Origin: Hepsetus odoe
Lineage: Eukaryota > Chordata > Actinopteri > Characiformes > Hepsetidae
NCBI GenBank assembly: GCA_017165825.1
Contig: CM029387.1
Location: 13,170,798 to 13,234,797, forward strand
DNA: 64,000 bases
Reading direction: 5' to 3'
Shown: in pieces, positions 11,506-20,253 of the stretch
How the letters are laid out: every line of letters begins with the position of its first letter
Position numbering within the stretch: position 1 is the first letter of the stretch
Notes under the pieces: generated by a model
Told to the model about the DNA's origin: nothing
What the model saw: the letters and a program-made list of their open reading frames with translations, nothing else
Database searches by the model: none
Translations under genes and position numbers: made by a program

Positions 11506-11781
11506 TGTCACGGTCTGTCGTACCCGTGGTTCCGATCGGGCACGACAGATGGCGCTCTGTCCTGACTGAGCACACCTGGGCTTGTTTAGACACAGGTGTG
11601 CTTCATAGGGGCTGCTATTTAAGCCCCGGTGGGTCAGGACAGAGCGCGGTTCATTATCGAGGCTACGCCTCACAGTTAGTGGTGGCACTTTTGGTTTGTG
11701 TGGTTACTTTGGCTAATAAAATTACGTTTCGGAACCACTGGCTCTGCGTTGGCGTCCTTCACACTGCCCGCCACCGTTACA
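11506..11781 (+). mobile_element. 5' LTR of IQ-element copy 2
   Basis: A 276-bp LTR from TGTCACGG to CCACCGTTACA. It has a TATA-like TATTTAAG at 11616-11623, a predicted transcript start about 25-30 bp downstream, and AATAAA at 11715-11720. The branched fold-back at 11552-11647 covers the TATA box. The left boundary is sharp against ERV1 sequence. No 3' LTR follows the coding region, so the copy lost its right end. Confidence 0.9.
11552..11647 (+). promoter_or_regulatory. Conserved three-way fold-back over the LTR promoter
   Basis: The outer arms 11552-11566 and 11633-11647 are perfect 15-bp complements (GCGCTCTGTCCTGAC). Inside lie two hairpins. One has arms 11569-11578 and 11593-11602 (AGCACACCTG/CAGGTGTGCT, each holding an E-box CACCTG/CAGGTG). 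The other has arms 11608-11613 and 11622-11627 (GGGGCT/AGCCCC) with part of the TATA box in its loop. The outer arms read CTCTGTTCTGACT and its complement in copy 1, so the T:A to C:G change is compensated. The structure is also present in both LTRs of copy 4 and, weaker, in copy 5. Role unknown: promoter element, RNA structure or palindrome maintained by conversion. Confidence 0.7.
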
Positions 11782-11792
11782 GAATGAACCGC
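11646..11792 (+). other. Putative self-primer and primer-binding site
   Basis: GCGGTTCATT at 11646-11655, about 25-30 bp downstream of the TATA-like box and hence at the expected 5' end of the transcript, is perfectly complementary to AATGAACCGC at 11783-11792, one base inside the LTR end. This geometry matches the self-priming of Tf1/sushi-type Ty3 retrotransposons, where the transcript 5' end folds back to prime minus-strand DNA. No TGG-led tRNA-type primer site is visible. The pair is preserved in copy 4 with a compensating change (GGCTCATT at 45552-45559 minus strand, AATGAGCC at 45363-45370 minus strand). It pairs at 9 of 10 bases in copies 1 and 5. Confidence 0.75.
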
Positions 11793-14498
11793 CAGTACCT
11801 GGACGTCGCGAGCCAAGAGCGCGAGCAGGAGCACGCGTTATGGACAGCAGCAAACGTGGTCGAGCAGACGCTGCGGCTAATAAAGGCCTGGGAGACGGAG
11901 GAAGCGGTTCTGGACCTCCGCGAGCGTCTGGAGGGTGAGGAATGGGTGCGACGGACACCGACGGCCACGGCCAAGGAGCTCGAGCGCCGTCTGAGGAATG
12001 TGACGTCGCTGCTCCCACTCGGTCCCACCCCGGATCCCGAGCTGCGCATGGATCGGTTCGCGCTGTTCCTCCGGATGCTGGTCTCCATGGCTACAAGGGC
12101 ACAGCGCTACCTCCACACGCTGAACCTCGTGGTGTTTTCTACAGGCGACATGGAAGGCGGGGCTTCTTTGACGGCTGCCGCCACGCAATGCGGAGGCACA
12201 GCGCCAGCCGCGCCGCCCTCCGCGCAATGCGGAAGCACAGCGCCAGCCACGCCGCCCTCCGTGCAATGCGGAAGCACAGCGCCAGCCGCGCCGCCCTCCG
12301 CGCAATGCGGAAGCACAGCGCCAGCCCCGCCGCCCTCCGCGCAATGCGGAAGCACAGCGCCAGCCGCGCCGCCCTCCGCGCAATGCGGAAGCACTGCGCC
12401 AGCCGCGCCGCCCTCCGCGCAATGCGGAAGCACAGCGCCAGCCGCGTCGCCCTCCGCGCAACGCGGAAGCACTGCGCCCACCCCTCCTCACGACAGAACG
12501 GCAAAGAAGGCCGCCTGCAACCAGAAAAGCGTGGCAAAGGCAAAGAAAGTCGTCCCTGACACTGAGAGCAGGAGGATGGGGGAGACCACTTCCTGCATCG
12601 TGCAACCAGGGAGGTCGACCAAGAAAGCCCGTCGCAACAAGAAAAGCGGCATCAAGAAGTCGACCCCCGAATCCACTACTAACCCATCTGCTGGGCTGAA
12701 AGCAGAGAAGCAGCAGCTCCAGGTTAGTGGGTATTTTGAAATGAAAGTTTGGGTACAGATGTGGATTGAACATGAGGCTGCAGTAACCATTCAGGCACAG
12801 GTGAGAAAGCACTTAGGCAGAAAACACTACCTGAAGCTACTGTGGGCAGCCAGGACTGTGCAGCAACATTACCGAGCTAAGAAGATGATGAAGCAAGAGA
12901 TGAGGTCTTTGAAGGAGAAAAGGGGGGCTGCTGTTGTTCTGCAAGCCGCATTCCGAGGGATAAAGGCCAGACAGACTCTGAGACAGAAACACCAGGCCGC
13001 CACAGTGATACAATGCGTTTACAGGGCTCACTGTGCTCGGACGCGATATCTATGTATGAAATATGCTGCTGTTGCCATCCAGCTTAGGTATCGCTCCACA
13101 CTTGATGCCAGAAAGCAGAGGGAGGAATTCTTGGAATTGCGCTCTGCTGCAATGTTCCTGCAAGCCTGCGTCAGAGGTCAGAGGGTCAGAAGGGAGATTG
13201 TCCGGCAACATCAGGCAGCTTCCCTAATACAGGCGGCGTTCAGAGGACACAGGGAGGTAGCAAAGTACCAGGCCATAAGGGTGTCAGCTGTCATCATTCA
13301 AAGACATTATAGGTCTTACATTACAGGCAAACTGGAACATGAAAGATTCCAGGTGTTGAGAAGGTCAGTGATATGCATCCAGGCAGCTTTTAGGGGTTTT
13401 TCTGTTCGAAAGAATGTTGCTGCAATGCACAAAGCTGCCACCATGATCCAGGCTATAGTAAGAATGCACCAGCAAAGATTGGTTTTCAAGAAGCAGTGCT
13501 GGGCAGCAAGTGTTCTTCAGAGGAGGTTCAGAAGGTGGAAGCTTGGGCATCAACAAAAGCAGAGGTATCAGCTGTTCAGACATGCTGCAATTTGCTTGCA
13601 AAAGTCATTCAGAGGAAAGCAGGCAAGGGATCTGGCCAAACGGATCAGAGCTGCAAAGACAATCCAATCTCACCTCAGAGATGAACAAATCAGCTACATG
13701 AATGTTCAGCTCACTGAACAGAAGGAGTTGCTGACAGAGCTCTACCAGCAGCTGATGGCGAAAGAAGCCTCGATGCTACAGGTGAATGCCTCGGTCACGA
13801 ATGAAGGGTTGAAACGCAAGGAAAGGATCACCTATCTGCTTCCTCAGCTGGAGAGGACCAAAGGACTCTTGTCCAGTTGCCAAGGGGAGATTGAAGCCAT
13901 GGAAACAGAAAGAAAAGCTCTGGCTCAAGACAAAGGTGAGCTTCAAGGAAAGAGCACGAAAATCAGAGAAGGGAGAGATGTCTCTAGAATAAAGCTGCAC
14001 GCTGTGACGGCTGTCCAAAGAGAGAGGCTGGAGAGAACGGATGAACAGAGGAACCTAACTGTCTGCCAGACAACGAGGAAAGTTGAGACTCCAACCATTC
14101 AGGAGAAGCTGGAAGCTAAAATAGCCACTATGGAAGAACAACTGAACCAGACCAGGGCAGAGTTGAGACAGGTGCAAGACCAAAACGTCGCTCTGCGGGC
14201 AGAACTGGGAAAAGCCAGGAGAGAGACTGGTAAACCCATTGAGCTGCAAGACCTGCCAAGAGGTGATCCAGAGAAGGAGGGCTCCAGAGGCTTTGTGGGA
14301 GCTACCGCTGACGACAATCCAGCCGCCCCACCTGATGTGCCTGTGGAGGACCCATGGACACCAGAGGCTTCGGGATTAATCGAAACCCCGCCTATTCAGA
14401 AAAGAGGAGTAATCCAGGTTGCCAAGAGTTTTTTGTTTTGTTGCCTAAATGCATCATTATCATCTTGTAGTCCACTGTTTTCTACAAAGACGTGTTGA
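11784..14498 (+). CDS. IQ-repeat/coiled-coil protein of LTR element (copy 2)
   Basis: An open frame of 904 codons. I chose the ATG at 11784 because it follows the LTR directly and is conserved in copy 1; the upstream open 100 codons are LTR. Residues 1-130 form an unrecognised domain (MNRQYLDVAS, EGEEWVRRTPTATAKEL). Residues 135-232 are eight 13-residue repeats (QCGSTAPAAPPSA). Residues 240-330 are basic. Residues 332-632 hold about 13 IQ motifs (AAVTIQAQVR, AAVVLQAAFRG, AATVIQCVYRAH and so on) alternating as in the ASPM IQ array. Residues 633-815 are a coiled coil (TMEEQLNQTRAELRQVQDQN). Residues 816-881 (PEASGLIETPPIQKRG) are not seen in copy 4. The last ~23 residues are antisense ERV1 gag. 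IQ motifs usually bind calmodulin; ASPM acts at spindle poles. Expression and function are unknown. No gag, protease or RT is encoded. Confidence 0.8.
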   Translation: MNRQYLDVASQEREQEHALWTAANVVEQTLRLIKAWETEEAVLDLRERLEGEEWVRRTPTATAKELERRLRNVTSLLPLGPTPDPELRMDRFALFLRMLVSMATRAQRYLHTLNLVVFSTGDMEGGASLTAAATQCGGTAPAAPPSAQCGSTAPATPPSVQCGSTAPAAPPSAQCGSTAPAPPPSAQCGSTAPAAPPSAQCGSTAPAAPPSAQCGSTAPAASPSAQRGSTAPTPPHDRTAKKAACNQKSVAKAKKVVPDTESRRMGETTSCIVQPGRSTKKARRNKKSGIKKSTPESTTNPSAGLKAEKQQLQVSGYFEMKVWVQMWIEHEAAVTIQAQVRKHLGRKHYLKLLWAARTVQQHYRAKKMMKQEMRSLKEKRGAAVVLQAAFRGIKARQTLRQKHQAATVIQCVYRAHCARTRYLCMKYAAVAIQLRYRSTLDARKQREEFLELRSAAMFLQACVRGQRVRREIVRQHQAASLIQAAFRGHREVAKYQAIRVSAVIIQRHYRSYITGKLEHERFQVLRRSVICIQAAFRGFSVRKNVAAMHKAATMIQAIVRMHQQRLVFKKQCWAASVLQRRFRRWKLGHQQKQRYQLFRHAAICLQKSFRGKQARDLAKRIRAAKTIQSHLRDEQISYMNVQLTEQKELLTELYQQLMAKEASMLQVNASVTNEGLKRKERITYLLPQLERTKGLLSSCQGEIEAMETERKALAQDKGELQGKSTKIREGRDVSRIKLHAVTAVQRERLERTDEQRNLTVCQTTRKVETPTIQEKLEAKIATMEEQLNQTRAELRQVQDQNVALRAELGKARRETGKPIELQDLPRGDPEKEGSRGFVGATADDNPAAPPDVPVEDPWTPEASGLIETPPIQKRGVIQVAKSFLFCCLNASLSSCSPLFSTKTC
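12186..12480 (+). repeat. 39-bp GC-rich coding minisatellite, about eight units
   Basis: Units begin CAATGCGGAAGCACAGC and each encodes QCGSTAPAAPPSA with small substitutions (APAT, APAP, APAAS). The period of 39 keeps the frame. Because of the composition, several other frames are open here on both strands; those are shadows. Confidence 0.92.
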
Positions 14499-15480
14499 AA
14501 CATTCCTCTGAATTCTAAAACTCTCACCACCTTTTTGCTTTGTTTGTATTAATGATTGCATAATTAGCTCTCTTTCTATATACTTCTTGGATTCTATTTA
14601 GGAGTCGCTCCACTCGCTGTAGCAGCTGTGGGCTATTACGTGCTAGGGGCCCGGGAGGATTCCCACCGTCCATTGGGTCCCAGTCCCCTCTAACTCTGAA
14701 CCATTCCGTTTTCTGCCATGAATACTTGTTGAATTTCAGGGCCATTCAGATGGTACGAATTGATCAGGTTCGTCACATCTGAGCAACACTGATTAGGATC
14801 CTTATTTGGAGATGTTGCAGATTCGGCAGCCTTTTTGACGTCTTCATGGATCCAGGTTCTATATACTAACATGGTTCTATCTCCCGTCTCTGCATGATTA
14901 GGATCCCAGGCTGGATTAGCTACTTCCACCATGGGGAATTCATCTGCAGTATTTGGGTTTAATGCCCTCACTAAACCTGCCTGGGCTAAGAAGTCCTCCC
15001 ATTGTTTTACTCCACTCCCCCACCTTGCCCTTATGGCCCCTAGTACTTGTAGCTGGGCCGTCAGGCATTTTAAAAGCATCTAAATTTGGATACAAGTTTG
15101 TTTGCACATAAGGGAGTAGTTTCAGGGAGGATCCCATTTGTCTCTCCAGGGCAGGAGGTGCAGCTGCAGCACTTACTTTGGCATGATGTCTTTAACCTTG
15201 AGTCTCACTGCACATGCCTCTGTTGCTTTAATTTTTACCATCCTATTTATTTTTACCATCCTATTTATTATATAATTACATAATGTGAATTTTATTAATA
15301 TAATTTCATTATTCTTTATACCATTTCTACCTTCCTGGTACTCCTCCTTTAATTTCTTTAAATCTTTCAAAACCTTAGTACTGAAAGAACCATCTTCTGG
15401 AAACCCATGTTTCACAAACCATCTACCTAATATCGTCGGGTCAGTCACTTCTCCATACTTCCCATAACAGTCAGTCTTTG
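14428..15480 (-). pseudogene. ERV1 gag remnant
   Basis: Minus-strand frames correspond to matrix/capsid-like gag of a retrovirus-like element. The N-terminal part lies at 15173-15448 (VTDPTILGRWFVKHGFPEDG). A capsid-like part at 14690-15079 includes NTADEFPMVEV, TMLVYRTWIHEDV and NLINSYHLNGPEIQQVF. The next stretch (14524-14745) reads WFRVRGDWDPMDGGNPPGP. The same order is present at 52240-53290 in ERV2. Frames are interrupted and the nucleocapsid, protease and pol have been lost at the junction with IQ-element copy 2 near 14427. Assignment as gag rests on position between primer site and protease in ERV2. Confidence 0.7.
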
Positions 15481-16642
15481 CGAATTCCCCTTAATCTCTT
15501 TTCCTAGATCCCGTGACTGTGAGGTCTCCATATTTCAACGCATTTCTGTTCCTGTCCCAGACAGGAGTAGCGCGCTACCTTATTGCAGTTGATCGTCACC
15601 GACAGGGAAGGTAAACTTTTATTACTCTCAACCTTTCCTTGAAAGAGTTGGACCCAATCTATCTCAGTTCTTGAACTGTCCTCTAGGTACTGGTCCCCAC
15701 CCGGGGTTACCCCCAAGGTCCACCTAAGTCCCTTGCCTAGGTGTGCCTAAGTCCCTGACTTAGGTCTTTGCGTTCCCTCCTTATGACAGACCTCACAGGC
15801 AGGAGCATCTAGGTTAAACAAATGTCGTCTTTTTCTTCCTTTTTTCTCTTTCTATTTTTTTCATTTTTCTCTTTACACCTGTTGCTCTGTAGCCACAATA
15901 TTTGCAAACTCCTCTAGAATGTCCTAATAACATTCACAAGGCTGCCTCAAACATTCACTTCATTTGACAACAAGGCACTTATGAGTCCACTGTGGTGGGT
16001 CACTAATGGCCCAAAGAGGACTTTTCTAAACACTCTCTGGAGAACAAGCTTCTAGGCTAGACCTATTGTCCAGTCCGGTCCTCTAATGGGGGTTTAATCC
16101 CGAGAAATGAAAAACGTTTTCGATTCTGTTAACCACCACCTAAATCCTCGATGGAGAGGATCACCAGTCCAGTCCTCTGGGACAACTTCATGTAGCACCG
16201 TTAGGTTTTGGGTTGTCCTGTTTCAGAACTAGGACAACTAGGACAACTAGTTTCCCATTCACACAGACAGACACACAAACCTCAGTCTATAGTAACTACC
16301 TTAGTTACTTCTCAGGAGCATCTCAATTGATTAGTTCTAGGGCAATCCTTCTGATCTACCCTTTAGACTGTTAGAGTCCCAGACTCTCTAGACATCTTTC
16401 TAAGGTTCCCTGAACCTTCCAGCGCTATTCCAAAAAATCCTTGTCTTACCTGTTTTCTCACGCTCTCACTGTCTCAACCAAAATGTACAGATCGCATCAA
16501 TCCGGTCCAGCGGAACAACTCGAGACTTACTGGCCGACATAGAATTCACTATGGCGGGCTTTCATCCATGGTCCCAGACTCGTGGGCTGTGCACAGACTT
16601 CAGCGTCCGCCAAGTGCTCTGCAGGGACAGGGATATGTAGCA
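15481..16642 (-). other. ERV1 leader and untranslated region
   Basis: Non-coding sequence between the gag start and the primer-binding site, about 90% similar by eye to 53290-54697 of ERV2. I see no gene of its own. It contains repeated GACTTAGG/CCTAAGTC blocks near 15720-15765 and pyrimidine-rich runs near 15830-15880. Confidence 0.65.
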
Positions 16643-16660
16643 ATCCGGCTCGAAGGACCA
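16643..16660 (-). other. ERV1 primer-binding site, tRNA-Tyr type
   Basis: The plus strand reads ATCCGGCTCGAAGGACCA, the 3' end of vertebrate tRNA-Tyr including CCA. The element RNA (minus strand) is therefore complementary to tRNA-Tyr. It lies five bases from the LTR end, as expected for a primer site. The identical site occurs in ERV2 at 54698-54715. Confidence 0.85.
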
Positions 16661-16665
16661 TGTTA

Positions 16666-16918
16666 TCTCAGAAAATTCCTGTACGCAGAGACAGTAGAAC
16701 GAAGGAAAACACCAGACACAGATTTTACCAGATTTTACAACGGCAATTAGCCCACATTTCTGGTTACAAAATGGTAAACAGAAAAGAGGAATTCTGTGTC
16801 TGGCAAGGTTCAGGCACAAAGGTTAACTGTCATAACAAGCTTTTTGCAGAAGTCGTAAAGAAGGATTCCGAAAAGGTTAACAGTTCATCAATGATGAATA
16901 TTTATGATTTTCCTAACA
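16666..16918 (-). mobile_element. ERV1 5' LTR, internally deleted
   Basis: Matches the 351-bp LTRs of ERV2 (TGTTAAGAAAATCG start and AATTTTCTGACA end on the minus strand) but lacks about 98 bp in the middle. The terminal dinucleotide at 16666 has mutated. Confidence 0.8.
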
Positions 16919-16999
16919 TTATGTTTTGAGTTTATTAAAGTTTTGTTTTGGACTGCTGGCTCTGCGTTGGCGTACTTCACACTCCCCGCCACCGTTACA
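16919..16999 (+). mobile_element. 3' end of another IQ-element LTR
   Basis: TTATGTTTTGAGTTTATTAA, CTGGCTCTGCGTTGGCGT and CCGCCACCGTTACA match the last ~80 bp of the LTRs of copies 1 and 2. The ERV1 LTR abuts it directly at 16918/16919, which suggests ERV1 inserted into an older LTR of this family. What follows (GCCCTTCTATAG) is not the element interior, so this was a 3' or solo LTR. Confidence 0.75.
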
Positions 17000-17775
17000 G
17001 CCCTTCTATAGTCTTTGATTGTACCATCATGCAGCTGAAGTGCCACCCATCCACCCAGCTGCAGAGGTTCCACAGTCAGAATTGTATTTTATTACAGTTA
17101 TGCTTTGAGTGAAGGCGAGGCATAAGTTGTTGTTTGGCAGGGCCTTTGGGATGGACAATTGTTTAGTGTAAAGATCACACAGCTGCAGGGGTTCCACAGT
17201 CGGAACTTTTATTTTATTGCTAGAAACAAGCACGCTTTGCCAAAATTGAAAGGCAAGCTGCAACGGCAGGAAACAGTAGATTGTTAAAATAAGGTTAAAT
17301 GGCAGAATGGGCATTATTCCACACACTTGTTTGCTGCAGTTTATTGCTTACATTTATGAAGAGTTTACATGGAAGACCATCCTTGGTATGTTCACACACA
17401 CTTATATTGTACAGGTATATTCAGAGCATCTCATGATCAAGTCTTGTCAACTGACCTGACACTACTCCTTTTTAGGGTCGGCGTTCACTTACACATGCCC
17501 TCCCAAGGCAAAACACACCTTCTGGTAAGTATTGTCTATGCTAGAATTGGCCCCTAAAAACTAGGCATGCACTTGTCACAGGGGCACATGAGGCATAGTT
17601 TAAATAATCCAGGCTGGCAAAAAAAACCTACTGCTGCACTTTGCCACCTTAAAATGGGAGGAGGATTGGGGTCTCCTATTAATTTTCACATCCCTAGCAA
17701 ATAACCCCTCGCAACTAAGGCCCATTCTCCAGGTTTTGAGCAGAAAAAAACCCCAGGACAACCAGATCAGTTCAG
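17000..17775. other. No gene seen; duplicated short motif
   Basis: Two copies of an AGCTGCAG(A/G)GGTTCCACAGTC motif, near 17056 and 17179, suggest a degraded repeat. Otherwise I see nothing coding. Confidence 0.5.
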
Positions 17776-17990
17776 GGGTTGTGGTGGCCTAGTGGTTAGG
17801 GAGATGGCCCTAGGATCAGAAGATCATGGCTTTGATTCCCAGACCAGTAGGTTATGCTGAGGTACACTTAAGCAAGGTATACATCACTGCTCCCTGGGTG
17901 CTTTTAATAGCTGCCCTTTGCTGCACATGTTTGTGTATATGGGTAAAATGCAAAAATAAAAAATTGTTGTGGTTCACTGTGTTGTACTGT
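17776..17990 (+). mobile_element. tRNA-derived SINE (type 1)
   Basis: Head TGGCCTAGTGGTTAGGGAGA, B-box-like GCTTTGATTCCC, then AAGCAAGGTATA and a GTGGTTCACTGTGTTGT-type tail. Confidence 0.8.
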
Positions 17991-18229
17991 GTACAATGAC
18001 ATGAATAGTCATTTTCAAAACAATTTTACTGACTAAAAGAGACAAATTCATACAGCTGACCAGGAAGACAATAAATAAAATACAAAAAGGTAGTCAATGT
18101 AGTGTTAAAATGTCAAGTCATTGTATGGTCGTATGGAGATGATGCAGTGTTGCTAAGAGAAGTTCCAATGTGCTTCATCATCCATCAACCACTACTCTTC
18201 CGTCTGTCATCAGCATCCAAAATATTAAA

Positions 18230-19012
18230 TCCTTGGCACAACCAATGCTTACCATTTGCACCACCACTTCCAGGGCAAAAAAGTAGGGCTACTCACACCT
18301 GTCAGGCCTTGACCCTGCCGAAGGCTTTGACCATGGGGAACTGGCTTGTGACAGCTCAATGGATGCTACCAATCCTTTCCTTGGAGACAACCCTTATTTC
18401 CAGGCTCCCTCATATATCCTTACCCACTGCAACAGTCCAACCCTATTCTGGGTAGGACAAATTTACCTACAAAACCTTTGCAGGTGTTTGGTGTTTTGCA
18501 GCACCACAGCCAGTTTACCCAGAACACACCCAACTCAAACTGGTACCACTATCTTTAAAAATGTAAACTCCCACCTGACTCCTTCAATGGTCCACCCATT
18601 TGCAGGGCTTGGTCACGCACTGAACAATGATTGGTGAGGGAAATGTCACAGGAGATCCTCCAATGAAAAGGACACACATCAAACAAACCCACATTGAAGC
18701 TAATTAGTAGAAAGAAAAAACAACACAAAACCCAATGAAAAGAAAGCACATCAAACATAAAGGTAAACCATGAACACCACTATTATTGGGAAACTGGGCT
18801 ACTGTTGGCCAACAGAGAAGATGATGACACGTGTGGAGGCAGGTAGAAAGAAGGTAGTTGAGGAGAATGGAAGTGAGGGTAGGAGCTTTGAATAATAGCA
18901 GCATAACTGGTAAAGGTAGAGAATTAGCTGATATGATGGATAGAAGGAAGGTTGATATTTTGTGTGTGCAAGAGACTAGATGGAAAGGTCGTAAGGCCAG
19001 ATGTATTGGAGG
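18230..19012 (+). repeat. Left arm of ~0.78-kb inverted duplication
   Basis: Almost identical, in opposite orientation, to 22362-23154. It spans an unrecognised sequence (18230-18780), the end of the RTE-type LINE leader (TACTGTTGGCCAACAGAG) and the first codons of its endonuclease. A 92-codon frame at 18359-18637 is the same in both arms, but that follows from near identity and is not evidence of coding. Confidence 0.9.
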
Positions 19013-19099
19013 AGGGTTTAAATTGTCTTACCATGGTGTGGCTGGAAGGAGGAATTGTTGCTGGAAGGAATAAGTGGTATCCTGAAGGAAGAGTATGTG

Positions 19100-19270
19100 A
19101 AGGTGGGGTGCTGGTGGTCTAGTGGTCGGATACTTGCCTATGGACCAAGTGGTCACAGATTCAAATCCCACCTAAGCAAGACCCTTTACCCTGAGTTGCT
19201 CCAGGCGGACTGTCCCTGTAATTAGGACATGGAAGTTTCTCTGGAAAGGGCATCTGCTTAATGCCATAAA
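19100..19270 (+). mobile_element. tRNA-derived SINE (type 2)
   Basis: Head GGTGGTCTAGTGGTCGGATA, B-box region GATTCAAATCCC, and an end with GGACATGGAAGT and AATGCCATAAATGTAAAT. Inserted in the RTE-type LINE. Confidence 0.8.
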
Positions 19271-19982
19271 TGTAAATGAAGAGTGTTTTGGAGGTGAAGA
19301 GGGTGTCAGAGTAATGAGTTTGAATTCTGGAGTGAGTTAGATTAAGTTATAGAGAGTGTACCCAGGGGAGAGAGCGTGAAGACTGGTGTAGACTTTAGTG
19401 GACATGATGAAGGGAACAGAGATGATGAGGAGGTGATGGGTCGGTATGGTCTCAAGGAGAGGAATGCTGAAGGTCAGATGGTTGTAGATTTTATGAAAAT
19501 TATGGAAATGGTTGTAGCTGATAGTTCTTTTAAGAAGAGGAATGAGCACAGGGTGATGAATAAGAGATGCACACAGGTGTATTATATCCATTGTAGGAGG
19601 TTCCGTCTGAAAGGAATTGGAAACTGTGACAGGGGAGAGTGTAAGTGTAAGAGGCAAGTTAGGGCAGAGTCAAGGATTAAGTGCACTAAGGGCACAAGGT
19701 GTTGAAGAGCTACCAGATTGCTGGCAAACTACTGCAAAATCTGGAAGAAGGAGGATAAGGAAACTTGATGGTGGAACCCAGAAGTCCAAGAGTGTAGACA
19801 GAAGAAGAGACAAGCAAAGAAGTGGGATAGTCAGAGAGATGAAGAAAGTAGATAGGAGTACAAGGAGATGAAGCAGTGGGCGAAGGCTAAAGATAAGGTG
19901 TATGGTGAATTATATGAGAGGTTATACAGTAAAGAGGGTGAAAAGGACCTATACCAATTGGCTAGACAGAGAGAAAGAGTTA

Positions 19983-20190
19983 CATTTATGGCATTTTAAC
20001 AGATGCTCTTATCCAGAGCGACTTCCATGTCCTAATTACAGGGACCGGAGGAATTCCCCTGGAGAAATTCAGGGTTAAGGGTCTTGCTCAGAGACCCAGA
20101 AGTGGTAGTGCCAGAGGTGGGACTCATACCTGGGACCTCTTGATCCATAGGTAGGTACCCTACCAATAGACCACCACCACCCTATTGAGA
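19983..20190 (-). mobile_element. tRNA-derived SINE (type 2), inverted
   Basis: The plus strand starts ACATTTATGGCATTTTAACA and ends CCAATAGACCACCACCACCC, the reverse of the type-2 SINE. Inserted in the RTE-type LINE. Confidence 0.8.
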
Positions 20191-20253
20191 GTTGAGTTGG
20201 GAAAGATGGGAAAGATGTGCAGCAGGCCAGGGCAAAGAGACAGGTCCACAGTA

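Noticed and set aside
11484..11783. 100 extra codons upstream of the IQ protein in the same open frame
   Set aside because: They lie in the LTR (and a few bases of ERV1), upstream of or across the predicted transcript start; the family ATG is at 11784.
12186..12480. CRISPR-like array (regular repeats)
   Set aside because: Units are contiguous without unique spacers and encode protein in frame; the genome is a vertebrate.
11877..12812. Long minus-strand and alternative-frame open readings over the GC-rich repeat
   Set aside because: They arise because the 39-bp period keeps every frame open; they have repetitive Cys/Arg or His/Ser composition and no domain.
16643..16660. tRNA-Tyr gene fragment
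   Set aside because: Only 18 bases at the tRNA 3' end including CCA, placed next to an LTR in both ERV copies: a primer-binding site.
18359..18637. Identical 92-codon frame in both inverted arms
   Set aside because: Identity follows from the near-perfect duplication; there is no domain and no independent sign of coding.
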